The position numbers and the translations under genes were made by a program. The notes beneath the pieces are model-generated. The model saw only the letters and a program-made list of their open reading frames with translations, had not been told where the DNA came from and did not search any database. Source: Leifsonia tongyongensis (GTDB taxonomy: Bacteria > Actinomycetota > Actinomycetes > Actinomycetales > Microbacteriaceae). Taken from it: DNA of 64,000 nucleotides. Shown here in pieces: positions 15,724-24,866 of the stretch. Location of the stretch: assembly GCF_010686705.1 (NCBI RefSeq), contig NZ_JAAGWY010000003.1:372001-436000 (forward strand). Reading direction: 5' to 3'. The stretch's first letter is position 1. Every line of letters begins with the position of its first letter.

Positions 15724-16988
15724 AGGCTGGCTGCCAGCGCGGGTGCGAGGTCGCCTCGACCGCTGACCGTGATCGCGCTCAGGCCCTGCCACGCAGCGGT
15801 CTCGTGCAGCAGACCGGCCACGCGCTCGGCGGTACCGTCGGGAGCGTTCGGTTCGGTCCAGGCGGCCTGCACGCGCAACACCCCGGCCTGGCGGTCGCTC
15901 TTCAGATCGATGCGGCCGACGATCCGGTCGTCGAGGAGGATGGGCAGCACGTAATAGCCGTAGACGCGTTTCGGCTCCGGCGTGTAGATCTCGATGCGGT
16001 AGTGGAAGTCGAACATGCGCAGTGCGCGATCGCGATACCAGACCACCGGATCGAACGGTGAGAGCAGCGCGGTCGCCGCGAGCCGACGAGGCCGACGTGC
16101 GTCGCGATGCACCCACACCTTCTCGGGTTTTCCGTTGCGCTCCCAGCCCTGCACGGTCACGGGCTCCAGTTCGCCCGACTCCTCCAGCTCACGAACGGCG
16201 ACAGCGGCCGGGGCGCGTTTGATTCGGAAGTAGTCGGCCAGATCGCCGAGGGTCCCGATGCCGTGAGCGAGGACGGAGCGCCGGATCAGCTCCCGGATCG
16301 CGTCGGCGTCGCCGACCTCCCGATCGAGGATCTCGGCTGGAATCACGTTCTCGACGAGCGCGTACCGCCGCTGGAAGCGGGTTCGGCCCGCGATGGCGAC
16401 CTCGCCGAAGTAGAACATGTACTCGAGCGCCTGCTTCACGTCGGACCAGCCCCACCAGGGACCGGTGCGCTTGTTCGCGTCGTGCTCGATCTCGCCGGCA
16501 GCGAGCGGGCCGTTCGCCGCGAGTTCCGCGCGCAGCCACTCGACCGTCGACCGGTTGCGCTGGAACCAGCCGTCTTCGGGGTCGCGGTAACGGCGGCGGT
16601 AGTCGCGCATCCGCCACCGGAACAGCGCCCAGTCCTCACGGTTGATCAGTGCCGCCTCGTGGGCCCAGTACTCGGTGTGCGGTGCCTTCGCCTCGAATGC
16701 GATGCGATCGAGGATGGTCTTGTCATAGGCGCCGAGCCGCGCGAACACCGGCAGGTAGTGACTGCGCTCGAAGACGTTCACCGAGTCGATCTGCAGCACG
16801 TTCAGGCGGTCGACGAGGCCGTTCAGGTGCCGGGCGGAGACGACCGCCGGGCGTGGACGCCCGAACCCCTGGGCGGCGAGGGCGATGCGGCGCGCGCCCG
16901 CCGACGAAATCTTCTCAACCATCGCCATGACACTACCGGCAACCTCGGACACCGCCGGGCCATCCGACATGGAGCATTCGCCGTCCAT
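15720..16988 (-). CDS. YcaQ/AlkX-type DNA glycosylase (HTH_42 family)
   Basis: A 422-residue winged-helix protein of the family that includes E. coli YcaQ (AlkX) and Streptomyces AlkZ, glycosylases that unhook interstrand crosslinks. The active-site QxD form is visible as LQIDSV (Q66, D68), which is the AlkX signature rather than the QxQ of AlkZ. Other family marks are WGWSDVKQALEYMFYFGEV and YYVLPILLDDRIVGRIDLK. The 16988 start has GGAAGG 3-4 nt upstream; ATGs at 16970, 16928 and 16922 are alternatives. Confidence 0.88.
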   Translation of the reverse strand: MDGECSMSDGPAVSEVAGSVMAMVEKISSAGARRIALAAQGFGRPRPAVVSARHLNGLVDRLNVLQIDSVNVFERSHYLPVFARLGAYDKTILDRIAFEAKAPHTEYWAHEAALINREDWALFRWRMRDYRRRYRDPEDGWFQRNRSTVEWLRAELAANGPLAAGEIEHDANKRTGPWWGWSDVKQALEYMFYFGEVAIAGRTRFQRRYALVENVIPAEILDREVGDADAIRELIRRSVLAHGIGTLGDLADYFRIKRAPAAVAVRELEESGELEPVTVQGWERNGKPEKVWVHRDARRPRRLAATALLSPFDPVVWYRDRALRMFDFHYRIEIYTPEPKRVYGYYVLPILLDDRIVGRIDLKSDRQAGVLRVQAAWTEPNAPDGTAERVAGLLHETAAWQGLSAITVSGRGDLAPALAASL

Positions 16989-17109
16989 TCACCTTCCGCG
17001 CCCGAAACGGTAACTCTCGGCCGACAGCATGACCCGAGGATCGATCCTGCGGTGTTGCACGGTTCGCGACACAGCGCGAGTCGGCCGTGGGCGTTCCGAG
17101 GAGGCACCC

Positions 17110-18252
17110 TTGACCACCAAGCGCACGATCGCGGCAGTCTCGCTCGCGACCATCGCGGCCCTCGCGCTCGCCGGTTGCTCGGCCGCGGCCGCCGGCACGG
17201 CCGCAACCAGCAAGGTCGACGCGTCGAAGGCGACCAGCGCCGCAGACGTCGGCGGACTCGACAAGCTGGTCGCCGCGGCGAACGCCGAAGGCCAGCTCAA
17301 CGTCATCACCCTTCCGCCCTCCTGGGCGAACTACGGCAAGATCATCGACGGGTTCAAGAAGAAGTATCCGAAGATCACGATCAATTCGGCGAACCCGAAC
17401 GGTTCGAGCGCCGACGAGGTCGCCGCAGCGAAGTCGCAGAAGGGCCAGGCCACGGCTCCTGACGTCTTCGACCTCGGTACCGCCGTGCTCGACCAGAACC
17501 TCGATCTCTTCGCCCCGTACAGGGTCGCGAACTGGGCCGACATCCCCGCTGACTTCAAGGATGCGTCGGGCAAGTGGTACTACGACTACACGGGCCTGAT
17601 GTCGATCGGCTACGACTCCAAGCAGATCACGAAGGCGCCGTCCTCCCTCGACGACCTCCTCGGCTCGTCGTACAAGGGCAAGGTGGCCATCAAGGGCAAC
17701 CCGACCCAGGCGAACGAAGCGGCCAGTGCCGTCTACCTCGCAGCGCTCGAGAGCGGCGGCTCCGCCGACAACATCCAGCCGGGTGTCGACTTCTTCGGCA
17801 AGCTGAAGAAGGCGGGCAACTTCCTCTCGGTCCTGCCGACGCAGGCGACGGTGAACTCGGGGGAGACCCCCGTCGTCATCCAGTGGAGCTACAACAACCT
17901 GGCCTGGGGCCCGGACGGCGGATCGGCCGGTAACCCGAACTGGAAGACGATCGTCCTGCCCGGCAGCGCGCTCGGCAGCTACTACAACCAGGCGATCAAC
18001 GTGGATGCACCGCACCCCGCTGCTGCTCGCCTCTGGGAGGAGTACCTGTACACGCCCGAGGTGCAGAACCTGTTCCTCGCGTCCGGCGCGTACCCGTCGA
18101 CCCTCGCCGCCACGCAGAAGAACAAGACCGTCGACGACCAGGTGCTGAAGAGCGTCGGCGAGCCGCCCGCGGACTTCGTGCAGCTGACCGCCGACCAGGC
18201 CGCCGCGGCCTCCAAGGTGCTGTCGGGCAACTGGGCCAAGGCCGTCGGCTGA
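17110..18252 (+). CDS. ABC transporter substrate-binding lipoprotein
   Basis: A 380-residue lipoprotein beginning TTKRTIAAVSLATIAALALAGCS split by the lipobox LAGC (C23). The mature part is an extracellular solute-binding protein of the PotD/FbpA/PhnS type (VITLPPSWANYGKIIDGFKK, later FLSVLPTQATVNSG and PVVIQWSYNN). TTG 17110 is chosen because GAGGAGG at 17098-17104 is 5 nt upstream and the signal peptide starts there. First gene of a four-gene importer. The substrate could be iron, a polyamine or an aminophosphonate; the sequence does not decide. Confidence 0.88.
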   Translation: MTTKRTIAAVSLATIAALALAGCSAAAAGTAATSKVDASKATSAADVGGLDKLVAAANAEGQLNVITLPPSWANYGKIIDGFKKKYPKITINSANPNGSSADEVAAAKSQKGQATAPDVFDLGTAVLDQNLDLFAPYRVANWADIPADFKDASGKWYYDYTGLMSIGYDSKQITKAPSSLDDLLGSSYKGKVAIKGNPTQANEAASAVYLAALESGGSADNIQPGVDFFGKLKKAGNFLSVLPTQATVNSGETPVVIQWSYNNLAWGPDGGSAGNPNWKTIVLPGSALGSYYNQAINVDAPHPAAARLWEEYLYTPEVQNLFLASGAYPSTLAATQKNKTVDDQVLKSVGEPPADFVQLTADQAAAASKVLSGNWAKAVG

Positions 18253-18266
18253 CCGAGGCGATCCAG

Positions 18267-19172
18267 ATGACTGTCGCTTCGACCGATGTGAAGGCGACGA
18301 CGACGCGCGGCGTCGGGACGATGTCCCGGCGCCGCAGCGTCGCATGGCTGGGCTTCACCCCGTTCGCCGCCTACGTGCTGATCTTCCTCGCGGTCCCCGC
18401 CCTCATCGCGGTCGCGAGCGGGTTCTTCACGTCCGACGGGCGATTCACGTTCGCGAACCTGACCGCGTTCGCCGACCCCACCATCCAGTCGGCGTTCGTC
18501 GCGTCGTTCGCGGTCAGCCTGGTGAGTGCTGCGGTCGGCGCGGTCGCCGGGGCGATCATCTGCTACGCCCTGCTGGGCGTGCGGCCCGACGGATTCCTGC
18601 GCACGGCCATCGACTCCGCGAGCAGCGTGCTCGCCCAGTTCGGCGGCGTCATGCTCGCCTTCGCGTTCATTGCGACCATCGGCATCCAGGGGCTGCTCAC
18701 GCAGTGGCTTAAGCAGACGTTCGGCTTCGACATCAATGCGAACGGGCCGGTCCTCTACCAGGTCCCGGGCCTGCTGTTCCCCTACGTGTACTTCCAGATC
18801 CCTCTCATGGTCCTCACGTTCATGCCGGCGCTGGCCGGGCTGAAGCCCCAATGGGGCGAGGCCACGGCCATCCTCGGAGGCAGTCGCCTCACCTACTGGC
18901 GGCGCGTCGGCTTCCCGATCCTGGCGCCCGCGTTCTGGGGCTGCTTCATCCTCCTCTTCGCCAACGCCTTCTCGTCGTATGCGACGGCGGCGGCACTCAT
19001 CGACCAGGGCGGGATCGTGCCGCTGACCATCCGCCAGCAGCTCACCAGCGAGACCGTCGTCGGCGTCTCGAACGTGGCCGGTGTGCTCGCACTCGGGATG
19101 CTCGTGGTCATGGTCGTCGTCATGCTCGCCTATTCGGCCCTCCAGCGACGCACGTCGAGGTGGCAGCGATGA
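18267..19172 (+). CDS. ABC transporter permease 1
   Basis: A 301-residue inner-membrane permease with six TM helices and a cytosolic EAA loop (EATAILGGSRLTYWRRVGFPIL). A 25-residue polar head precedes the first helix (AWLGFTPFAAYVLIFLAVPALIAV). It belongs to the PotB/FbpB side of the family that also includes phosphonate importers. It follows the binding protein by 14 nt and overlaps permease 2 by 4 bases. Confidence 0.92.
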   Translation: MTVASTDVKATTTRGVGTMSRRRSVAWLGFTPFAAYVLIFLAVPALIAVASGFFTSDGRFTFANLTAFADPTIQSAFVASFAVSLVSAAVGAVAGAIICYALLGVRPDGFLRTAIDSASSVLAQFGGVMLAFAFIATIGIQGLLTQWLKQTFGFDINANGPVLYQVPGLLFPYVYFQIPLMVLTFMPALAGLKPQWGEATAILGGSRLTYWRRVGFPILAPAFWGCFILLFANAFSSYATAAALIDQGGIVPLTIRQQLTSETVVGVSNVAGVLALGMLVVMVVVMLAYSALQRRTSRWQR

Positions 19173-19981
19173 GCGGCCGGCGTTTCGGAGCGCAGCCGGG
19201 CGCATTCGCCCGACGGGCCATCCTCATCGTCTCGGTGGTCGCCTTCCTCATCCCGATCCTCGCGCTCTTCCAGTTCACGCTCCGCAAAGGCCAGACGGGC
19301 CAGCTCACCCTCGAGCACTACGTGTCGATCGTCCGGCCCGCCGACGCCTCGACCTACGACGTCCTCTGGCAGGGCCTGGGGAACTCGCTCGTCATCTGTG
19401 TCGTCACACTGGCGATCATCCTGTTGCTGCTGCTGCCCACGATGCTGCTGGTCGAGCTGCGGTACCCGAAGATGCGCCGCTGGCTCGAGTTCGTCTGCAT
19501 CCTCCCGATCACCGTGCCGACCGTCGTCCTCGTCGTCGGCTTCGTGCCCGTCTACTCCGGGGTGGCGGCGATCTTCGGCAGCTCCCCGTGGACCCTGGCG
19601 TTCGCGATCGGGATCATCGTGCTTCCGTACGCCTATCGCCCGATGGCCGTGAGCCTCGCCGCCTTCGACATCGTCGTCCTGACGGAGGCGGCGCGTTCGC
19701 TGGGTGCCGGGTGGGGGAGCGTGATCGCGCGGATCGTGCTGCCGAACCTGCGACGCGGCATCGCATCCGCCGTCTTCATCACCATCGCCGTCGTGCTCGG
19801 CGAGTTCACGATCGCCTCGTTCCTCAGCCAGAACACCTTTCAGACCGCGCTCATCCTCCTGCAGCAGAGCGATCCGTACGTGGCCGCGATCTTCGCGCTC
19901 TTCGCCCTGGTCCTCGCCTTCGTCCTCCTTCTACTCATCGGCCGCCTGGGTTCGCTCGGGCGCAATCGGAGAATCGTATGA
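19169..19981 (+). CDS. ABC transporter permease 2
   Basis: A 270-residue permease with six TM helices. The EAA loop reads TEAARSLGAGWGSVIARIVLPNL, matching the pattern of PotC-type partners. ATG 19169 overlaps the stop of permease 1, and its own end overlaps the ATPase start (ATGA). It should form the heterodimeric channel with permease 1. Confidence 0.92.
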   Translation: MSGRRFGAQPGAFARRAILIVSVVAFLIPILALFQFTLRKGQTGQLTLEHYVSIVRPADASTYDVLWQGLGNSLVICVVTLAIILLLLLPTMLLVELRYPKMRRWLEFVCILPITVPTVVLVVGFVPVYSGVAAIFGSSPWTLAFAIGIIVLPYAYRPMAVSLAAFDIVVLTEAARSLGAGWGSVIARIVLPNLRRGIASAVFITIAVVLGEFTIASFLSQNTFQTALILLQQSDPYVAAIFALFALVLAFVLLLLIGRLGSLGRNRRIV

Positions 19982-21060
19982 CCACGACAGCTGACACCGA
20001 ACAGACCACACCGCCCATCACGGTCCAGGAGGGGGCGAGCGTCGAACTCATCGACGTGGTCAAGGACTACTCGGGACAGCGTGCGCTCAACGGCGTGAAC
20101 CTGTCGATGGCCCGCGGCGAGTTCGTCGCCCTCCTCGGGCCGTCGGGGTGCGGCAAGACGACCGCCCTGCGTGCGCTCTCCGGCCTCGAGCAGGTCACGT
20201 CCGGGTCGATCCGGATCAACGGAGTGGATGTCGTCGGCACGCCCGTGAACAAGCGCGACATCGGCATGGTGTTCCAGTCGTATTCGCTCTTCCCGCACAT
20301 GACGGTCACGCAGAACGTCGAATTCGGCCTCGAGATGCGGCGTGTGGATGCGGCGAGCCGCCGGCGCCGGTCGGCTGAGGCGCTGGATCTCGTCGGCCTG
20401 GGTCAGCTGGGCGGCCGGTACGCCCACCAGCTGTCGGGCGGGCAGCAGCAGCGGGTGGCGCTGGCGCGTGCCCTTGTCACACGACCTCGGGTCCTTCTGC
20501 TGGACGAGCCGCTCTCGGCCCTCGACGCGAAGGTGCGCGTCCAGCTCCGGGAGGAGATCCGCAAGATCCAGACAGAACTGGGGATCACGACCCTCTTCGT
20601 CACGCACGACCAGGAGGAGGCCCTCGCCGTCGCGGATCGCGTCGCCGTCATGCGTGCCGGCGACATCGAACAGATCGGAACGCCGGAGGAACTGTACCGC
20701 GCGCCCGCGACCGACTTCGTCGCAGAATTCGTCGGCATCAGCAACCGGATCGACGGGGTCGTCTCCGGCGGGTCCGTCACCGTGCTCGGTCACCGGCTCC
20801 CGCTCGTCCGGCCGGATGTGGCCGACGGACCCGTGCGCGTCTTCCTGCGACCCGAGGACGTCAGCCTCGCGCCGGCCGGGATACCCGCAACCGTCGTCGC
20901 GACGAGTTTTCTCGGCTCGCTGCGCCGGACATTCGTGCGACTCGACGATGGGGCCGTCATCTCGGTACAGCACGCGGCCCGTGAGACGACGTCGCCCGGC
21001 CAGGACGTGTTTCTCGCACTGAGTGGTTCACCCGTCACTGTGACCACCGCAAGGGGGTAG
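19978..21060 (+). CDS. ABC importer ATPase with TOBE domain
   Basis: A 360-residue ATPase: Walker A GPSGCGKTT, Q-loop MVFQSYSLFPHMTV, signature LSGGQQQRVALARAL, Walker B LLLDEPLSALD and switch THDQEEAL. A C-terminal TOBE/OB domain (about residues 270-350, with VFLRPEDVSLAP) marks it as a PotA/FbpC/MalK-like importer subunit. It is the last gene of the importer operon. It could in principle also serve the ATPase-less sugar operon at 51.5 kb, though MsmK-type ATPases usually do that. Confidence 0.94.
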   Translation: MTTTADTEQTTPPITVQEGASVELIDVVKDYSGQRALNGVNLSMARGEFVALLGPSGCGKTTALRALSGLEQVTSGSIRINGVDVVGTPVNKRDIGMVFQSYSLFPHMTVTQNVEFGLEMRRVDAASRRRRSAEALDLVGLGQLGGRYAHQLSGGQQQRVALARALVTRPRVLLLDEPLSALDAKVRVQLREEIRKIQTELGITTLFVTHDQEEALAVADRVAVMRAGDIEQIGTPEELYRAPATDFVAEFVGISNRIDGVVSGGSVTVLGHRLPLVRPDVADGPVRVFLRPEDVSLAPAGIPATVVATSFLGSLRRTFVRLDDGAVISVQHAARETTSPGQDVFLALSGSPVTVTTARG

Positions 21061-21071
21061 ACAGCGAGGAG

Positions 21072-21077
21072 TAGACT
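21072..21077 (+). promoter_or_regulatory. -10 element TAGACT, leaderless start
   Basis: TAGACT ends 7 nt before ATG 21085. A GAGGAG at 21066-21071 is too far (13 nt) to be a good ribosome site. Confidence 0.55.
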
Positions 21078-21084
21078 TTTCCTC

Positions 21085-21657
21085 ATGTCTGAGGAATCGT
21101 ACGAGATCGCTACTGCTGCGTTCGAGGACAGGGGGATCGACCTCACAACATTCGAGAAAGATCTCACCCTCGAAGACTGGACGAAGATCGTCCACTTTCC
21201 CTGGTTTCCGCCGCCCATCGAGGTCATCAGCCCCGTCCACACGATCGGGAAGGGGCGAACGAATCTCACGCTCGGTGCTCCCGACATCCTGCAGACGGAC
21301 GCGGCGACCCCGTACGCGAGCTACAGCTACCGCGCGACGCCGGCCGGCGGGCCGTTCGTCTCCGTGCACTTCCAGCCCTCGGCCTACGGGATCACGACGA
21401 CGGGGACGTACGTCATCGGGTTTCTGCTCGAAGCGGCGAACCCGGTCACGCTCAATGCCGGGGGATACGCGGGTGGCGGGACGCTCACCGGGACAGGTCC
21501 GAAGACCCTCGTCGGCAAGAGAGCGCTGTCGGTCGTGCTCAACAACGTTCCTGCGAACGCCCAGGTCAACGCGTTCTTCCAGCAGACCTCGTCAGGAGGT
21601 CCCTGGACCTGGTATTCGACGAGCATCGAATATCCGCCACTCGTGATCGTGATCTGA
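21085..21657 (+). CDS. Hypothetical protein, beta-rich, unrecognised family
   Basis: A 190-residue protein with no signal peptide or membrane segment. A short acidic alpha-helical head (residues 1-35) leads to a Pro/aromatic linker (HFPWFPPPIEV), then an extended beta-rich region with repeated short strands and Gly-rich turns (LNAGGYAGGGTLTGTGP), ending PLVIVI. It looks like a beta-sandwich or jelly-roll, but I recognise no family. It lies 24 bp after the importer ATPase yet seems to have its own promoter, so it need not belong to that operon. Confidence 0.7.
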   Translation: MSEESYEIATAAFEDRGIDLTTFEKDLTLEDWTKIVHFPWFPPPIEVISPVHTIGKGRTNLTLGAPDILQTDAATPYASYSYRATPAGGPFVSVHFQPSAYGITTTGTYVIGFLLEAANPVTLNAGGYAGGGTLTGTGPKTLVGKRALSVVLNNVPANAQVNAFFQQTSSGGPWTWYSTSIEYPPLVIVI

Positions 21658-21678
21658 GGCCGTCCGGACCGGCCCCCT

Positions 21679-21684
21679 TAGACT
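21679..21684 (+). promoter_or_regulatory. -10 element TAGACT, leaderless start
   Basis: TAGACT ends 6 nt before GTG 21691 of the AI-2E transporter gene. Confidence 0.55.
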
Positions 21685-21690
21685 TGCCGC

Positions 21691-22938
21691 GTGACTACGA
21701 CCGAGGGACCCAGCACTCCTGGCCCGGGGCGTGATCGCCCGCGCGGCGGACTCTTCACCGGTCGCCGAAGAGCTGTCACGACGTCACCGGTCCCTGCGCC
21801 TGCGCCGATCGAGGCCACGCTGCCTCGCGGCGTGAGGGTCGCGGGAGCGTGGTCGTGGCGGCTGCTCGCCATCGCCGGGGTGATCGCCGTCCTGATCTTC
21901 CTGGTGGTCCAGCTGCGGCTGATCGTCATCCCGCTGCTCATCGCCGTGCTGATCGGCGCGCTGCTGGTGCCCTTCTCGGCGTTCCTCCACCGCCACCACT
22001 GGCCGAGGTGGATCGCCATCGTGACAGCGCTCCTGACTTTGATCATCGTGATCGGGGGCCTGTTCTACCTCGCCATCTGGGAGGTGACGCGTGAGTCCTC
22101 GTCCCTGAGCGCCCAGAGCATCACCGCCTACAAGGATCTCCGGGCCTGGCTCACGACGGGGCCGCTCGGACTCACGCCCGCTCAGATCGACGGCTACCTC
22201 AAGCAACTCGGCTCGGCTTTTCAGCAGCAGAGCCAGTTCTTCATCTCCGGCGCGCTGTCGGTCGGCACGACCGTCGGCCACGTGCTCACCGGGGTTCTGC
22301 TCACGCTGTTCAGCCTGATCTTCATCCTGATCGACGGCAAAGGCATCTGGAACTGGATCGTCCACATCTTCCCGCACAAGGCACGGGCGGCCGTCGACGG
22401 GGCCGGCCACGCCGGTTGGGCAACCCTGACGAGCTTCGTCAAAGTCCAGGTCCTCGTCGCGACCATCGATGCGATCGGAATCGGGCTCGGGGCCCTCATC
22501 CTCGGTCTCCCGCTGGTCATCCCGATCACCGTCCTCGTCTTCCTCGGCTCGTTCATCCCCATCGTCGGTGCCGTGCTGACCGGAACGCTCGCCGTGTTCA
22601 TAGCCCTGATCTTCAAAGGCTGGGTGTTCGCGTTGATCATGCTGCTGATCATTCTCGGTGTGCAGCAGCTCGAAGGCCACGTGCTGCAGCCGTTCATCAT
22701 GGGGACGGCCGTCAAAGTGCATCCGCTCGCCGTGGTCCTCGTCGTCGCGGCGGGGTCGCTCCTCGCCGGTATCCCGGGGGCGCTCTTCGCGGTGCCCTTC
22801 GCAGCTGTGCTCAACGTGATGGTGCGCTACGTCTCCAGCGGTGTCTGGCGCACCGCACCACCGTCAGACCCCTCGATCGACGAGCCGATACCCGTGCTGT
22901 GGGAGACCGTTCCGCGGCCCGCCCGGAGGCCCCGCTGA
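21691..22938 (+). CDS. AI-2E family transporter
   Basis: A 415-residue membrane protein of the AI-2E (PerM/TqsA/YdiK) family. A 45-residue Pro/Arg-rich cytosolic head is followed by TM pairs (about residues 50-110), a long soluble segment, and the conserved C-terminal block with ILGLPLVIPITVLVFLGSFIP, QQLEGHVLQPFIMG and AAGSLLAGIPGALFAVPFAA. Members export diverse small molecules or ions; specificity cannot be read from sequence. Monocistronic, with a leaderless-type start. Confidence 0.93.
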   Translation: MTTTEGPSTPGPGRDRPRGGLFTGRRRAVTTSPVPAPAPIEATLPRGVRVAGAWSWRLLAIAGVIAVLIFLVVQLRLIVIPLLIAVLIGALLVPFSAFLHRHHWPRWIAIVTALLTLIIVIGGLFYLAIWEVTRESSSLSAQSITAYKDLRAWLTTGPLGLTPAQIDGYLKQLGSAFQQQSQFFISGALSVGTTVGHVLTGVLLTLFSLIFILIDGKGIWNWIVHIFPHKARAAVDGAGHAGWATLTSFVKVQVLVATIDAIGIGLGALILGLPLVIPITVLVFLGSFIPIVGAVLTGTLAVFIALIFKGWVFALIMLLIILGVQQLEGHVLQPFIMGTAVKVHPLAVVLVVAAGSLLAGIPGALFAVPFAAVLNVMVRYVSSGVWRTAPPSDPSIDEPIPVLWETVPRPARRPR

Positions 22939-22976
22939 GGCCGTCGGCCATGCCGCGCTGGGAATATGAACGCCAA

Positions 22977-22982
22977 TAGACT
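22977..22982 (+). promoter_or_regulatory. -10 element TAGACT, leaderless start
   Basis: TAGACT ends 6 nt before GTG 22989 of the threonine ammonia-lyase gene. Confidence 0.55.
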
Positions 22983-22988
22983 GAACCG

Positions 22989-24248
22989 GTGGCTACCCTG
23001 ACCGGAACGACGCGCACACCATTCGCAGGCCCGACACTCGACGAGATCGAGGCAGCGCGCGACGTCGTCTCCCGGGTCGCCGAGCACACGCCGATGGAGA
23101 CCTCTCGCTATCTCGCGGAGGTCCTCGGATCGCCGGTCCATCTCAAATGCGAGAACCTGCAGCGCACGGGGTCTTACAAGATCCGCGGCGCCTACAACCG
23201 CCTGGTCAAGCTCACCCCGGAAGAGCGGGCGCGCGGCGTCGTCGCGGCCTCCGCCGGCAATCATGCCCAGGGCGTCGCCTTCGCGGCCCGTGACCTCGGC
23301 ATCGCCGCCACGATCTTCATGCCGCGCGGTGTCGCGATCCCGAAGCTGGCCGCCACCCGTGCGTACGGAGCGGATGTCGTCCTGCGCGGCGACACGGTCG
23401 AGGAACCCTTGCGCGCTGCCGCGGAATTCGCCGCCGAGACCGGTGCCGTCCTGATTCCGCCGTTCGACCACAAAGACATCGTGACCGGGCAGGCGACCCT
23501 CGGTCTCGAGATCCTCGATGACGTCCCGGATGCGACGACGGTCGTCGTTCCCATCGGTGGAGGTGGGCTCATCTCGGGCGTCGCATGCGCGGTCAAGCTG
23601 CGCGCAGCCCAGGAGGGCCGCGAGATCCGTGTCATCGGGGTGCAGGCGGCCAACGCCGCCGCCTACCCGCCATCACTGGCCGCGGGGGAGCCGACCGAGA
23701 TCTCGACGGTCGCGACGATCGCGGACGGGATCGCGGTCAGTAAGCCCGGCGTCCTGAACTTCGAGATCATCCGGGACACCGTGGATGAGATCGTGACCGT
23801 CACGGAGGACGACATCGCCCGTGCGATGCTCGTGCTGCTGGAGCGCGCGAAAATGGTGGTCGAGCCGGCCGGCGCTGTCTCGGTGGCCGCCATCCTCGCG
23901 GGCAAGATCGCGCCGACCGGGCCGACCGTCGCCATCCTCAGCGGGGGCAACATCGACCCGCTCCTGATGCAGCGCGTCATCGGACACGGGCTGGCCGCAT
24001 CCGATCGCTACCTGAAGCTCAAGATCGCGCTGCCCGATCGTCCGGGCCAGCTCGCGCGAATCGCCGAACTGCTGGCCGAAGCGAACGCCAACGTCGTCGA
24101 AGTCCTCCACACCCGCCACGGGCACGACCTGCAACTCAGCCAGGTCGAGCTCGATGTCAGCGTCGAGACGCGCGGTTCGGAGCACCGCCAGCTGGTGATC
24201 GAGGCGCTGCGAACAGCCGGGTACGACCCGGTCGTCGACTACGAGTGA
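22989..24248 (+). CDS. ilvA: Threonine ammonia-lyase (threonine dehydratase)
   Basis: A 419-residue fold-type II PLP enzyme converting threonine to 2-oxobutanoate for isoleucine synthesis. The PLP lysine is in RTGSYKIRGAYN (K64), with the phosphate loop VPIGGGGLISG. A single C-terminal ACT domain (about residues 340-415, PDRPGQLARIAELLAEANANV) gives a medium-length, one-ACT form. That is shorter than E. coli IlvA with its double regulatory domain and more like the catabolic-type enzyme with an added ACT. It converges with greA. Confidence 0.93.
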   Translation: MATLTGTTRTPFAGPTLDEIEAARDVVSRVAEHTPMETSRYLAEVLGSPVHLKCENLQRTGSYKIRGAYNRLVKLTPEERARGVVAASAGNHAQGVAFAARDLGIAATIFMPRGVAIPKLAATRAYGADVVLRGDTVEEPLRAAAEFAAETGAVLIPPFDHKDIVTGQATLGLEILDDVPDATTVVVPIGGGGLISGVACAVKLRAAQEGREIRVIGVQAANAAAYPPSLAAGEPTEISTVATIADGIAVSKPGVLNFEIIRDTVDEIVTVTEDDIARAMLVLLERAKMVVEPAGAVSVAAILAGKIAPTGPTVAILSGGNIDPLLMQRVIGHGLAASDRYLKLKIALPDRPGQLARIAELLAEANANVVEVLHTRHGHDLQLSQVELDVSVETRGSEHRQLVIEALRTAGYDPVVDYE

Positions 24249-24259
24249 AGCGGTGAGTC

Positions 24260-24751
24260 CTACTGGCCCAGGTAGGTCTCGACCTTGGTGACGGTCACGT
24301 CGATCTGCTTGCCGTTCGGTGCGGTGTAACTCGTCGAGTCGCCGACCTTGAGACCGAGGATCGCCGACCCCAGCGGGCTCTGCTCGCTGTAGACCGACAG
24401 GTCGCTGCCGAACGCCATCTCACGGTTGCCGATGAGGAAGACGCTCTCGTCGCCCGCGATGTTCGCCGTGATGACCGTGCCCGGTTCCACGACCCCGTGG
24501 CTCTCCGGCGCAGCACCCACTGTCGCGTGACGGAGCAGCTGGGTGAGCGTCACGATGCGCGCCTCGATCTTGCCCTGCTCGTCCTTGGCGGCGTGGTAGC
24601 CGCCGTTCTCCTTGAGGTCTCCCTCTTCGCGCGCGGCCTCGATACGCTTGGCGATCTCGTTTCGGCCGTTGACGCTCAGCTCCTCCAGCTCGGCCGCGAG
24701 GCGGTCGTAAGCATCCTGGGTCAAGAAGGTGACCTGAGTCTCCTGAGACAT
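24260..24751 (-). CDS. greA: Transcription elongation factor GreA
   Basis: A 163-residue GreA that rescues backtracked RNA polymerase by stimulating transcript cleavage. The N-terminal coiled coil includes the family stretch AAREEGDLKENGGYHAAKDEQ read over residues 38-58, whose acidic tip coordinates Mg2+ in the secondary channel. The C-terminal FKBP-like domain carries LGSAILGLKVGDS. AAGGAG 8 nt upstream fixes the start at 24751 rather than the longer ATG at 24823. Confidence 0.96.
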   Translation of the reverse strand: MSQETQVTFLTQDAYDRLAAELEELSVNGRNEIAKRIEAAREEGDLKENGGYHAAKDEQGKIEARIVTLTQLLRHATVGAAPESHGVVEPGTVITANIAGDESVFLIGNREMAFGSDLSVYSEQSPLGSAILGLKVGDSTSYTAPNGKQIDVTVTKVETYLGQ

Positions 24752-24830
24752 GCTGAACTCCTTTGCGCCATCCGGTTGTGACATCGGATGTGGTGGGTGG
24801 GACGAGCCGAGCTCATCCGACATAAAGTCG

Positions 24831-24856
24831 ACGCCCCGACGTATCCGTCAGGGCGT
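24831..24856 (-). terminator. Hairpin downstream of the DUF4307 gene
   Basis: ACGCCCCGACG (24831-24841) pairs with CGTCAGGGCGT (24846-24856), apart from one mismatch. On the minus strand it is followed by CGACTTTAT, a weak T-run. It lies 11 bp after the DUF4307 stop and before greA, so greA should be transcribed separately. Confidence 0.55.
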
Positions 24857-24866
24857 TTCGAAGATC

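Noticed and set aside
24752-24830. Riboswitch or leader RNA upstream of greA
   Set aside because: Only a normal ribosome site and spacer are seen; no conserved riboswitch core is recognisable here or elsewhere in the window.
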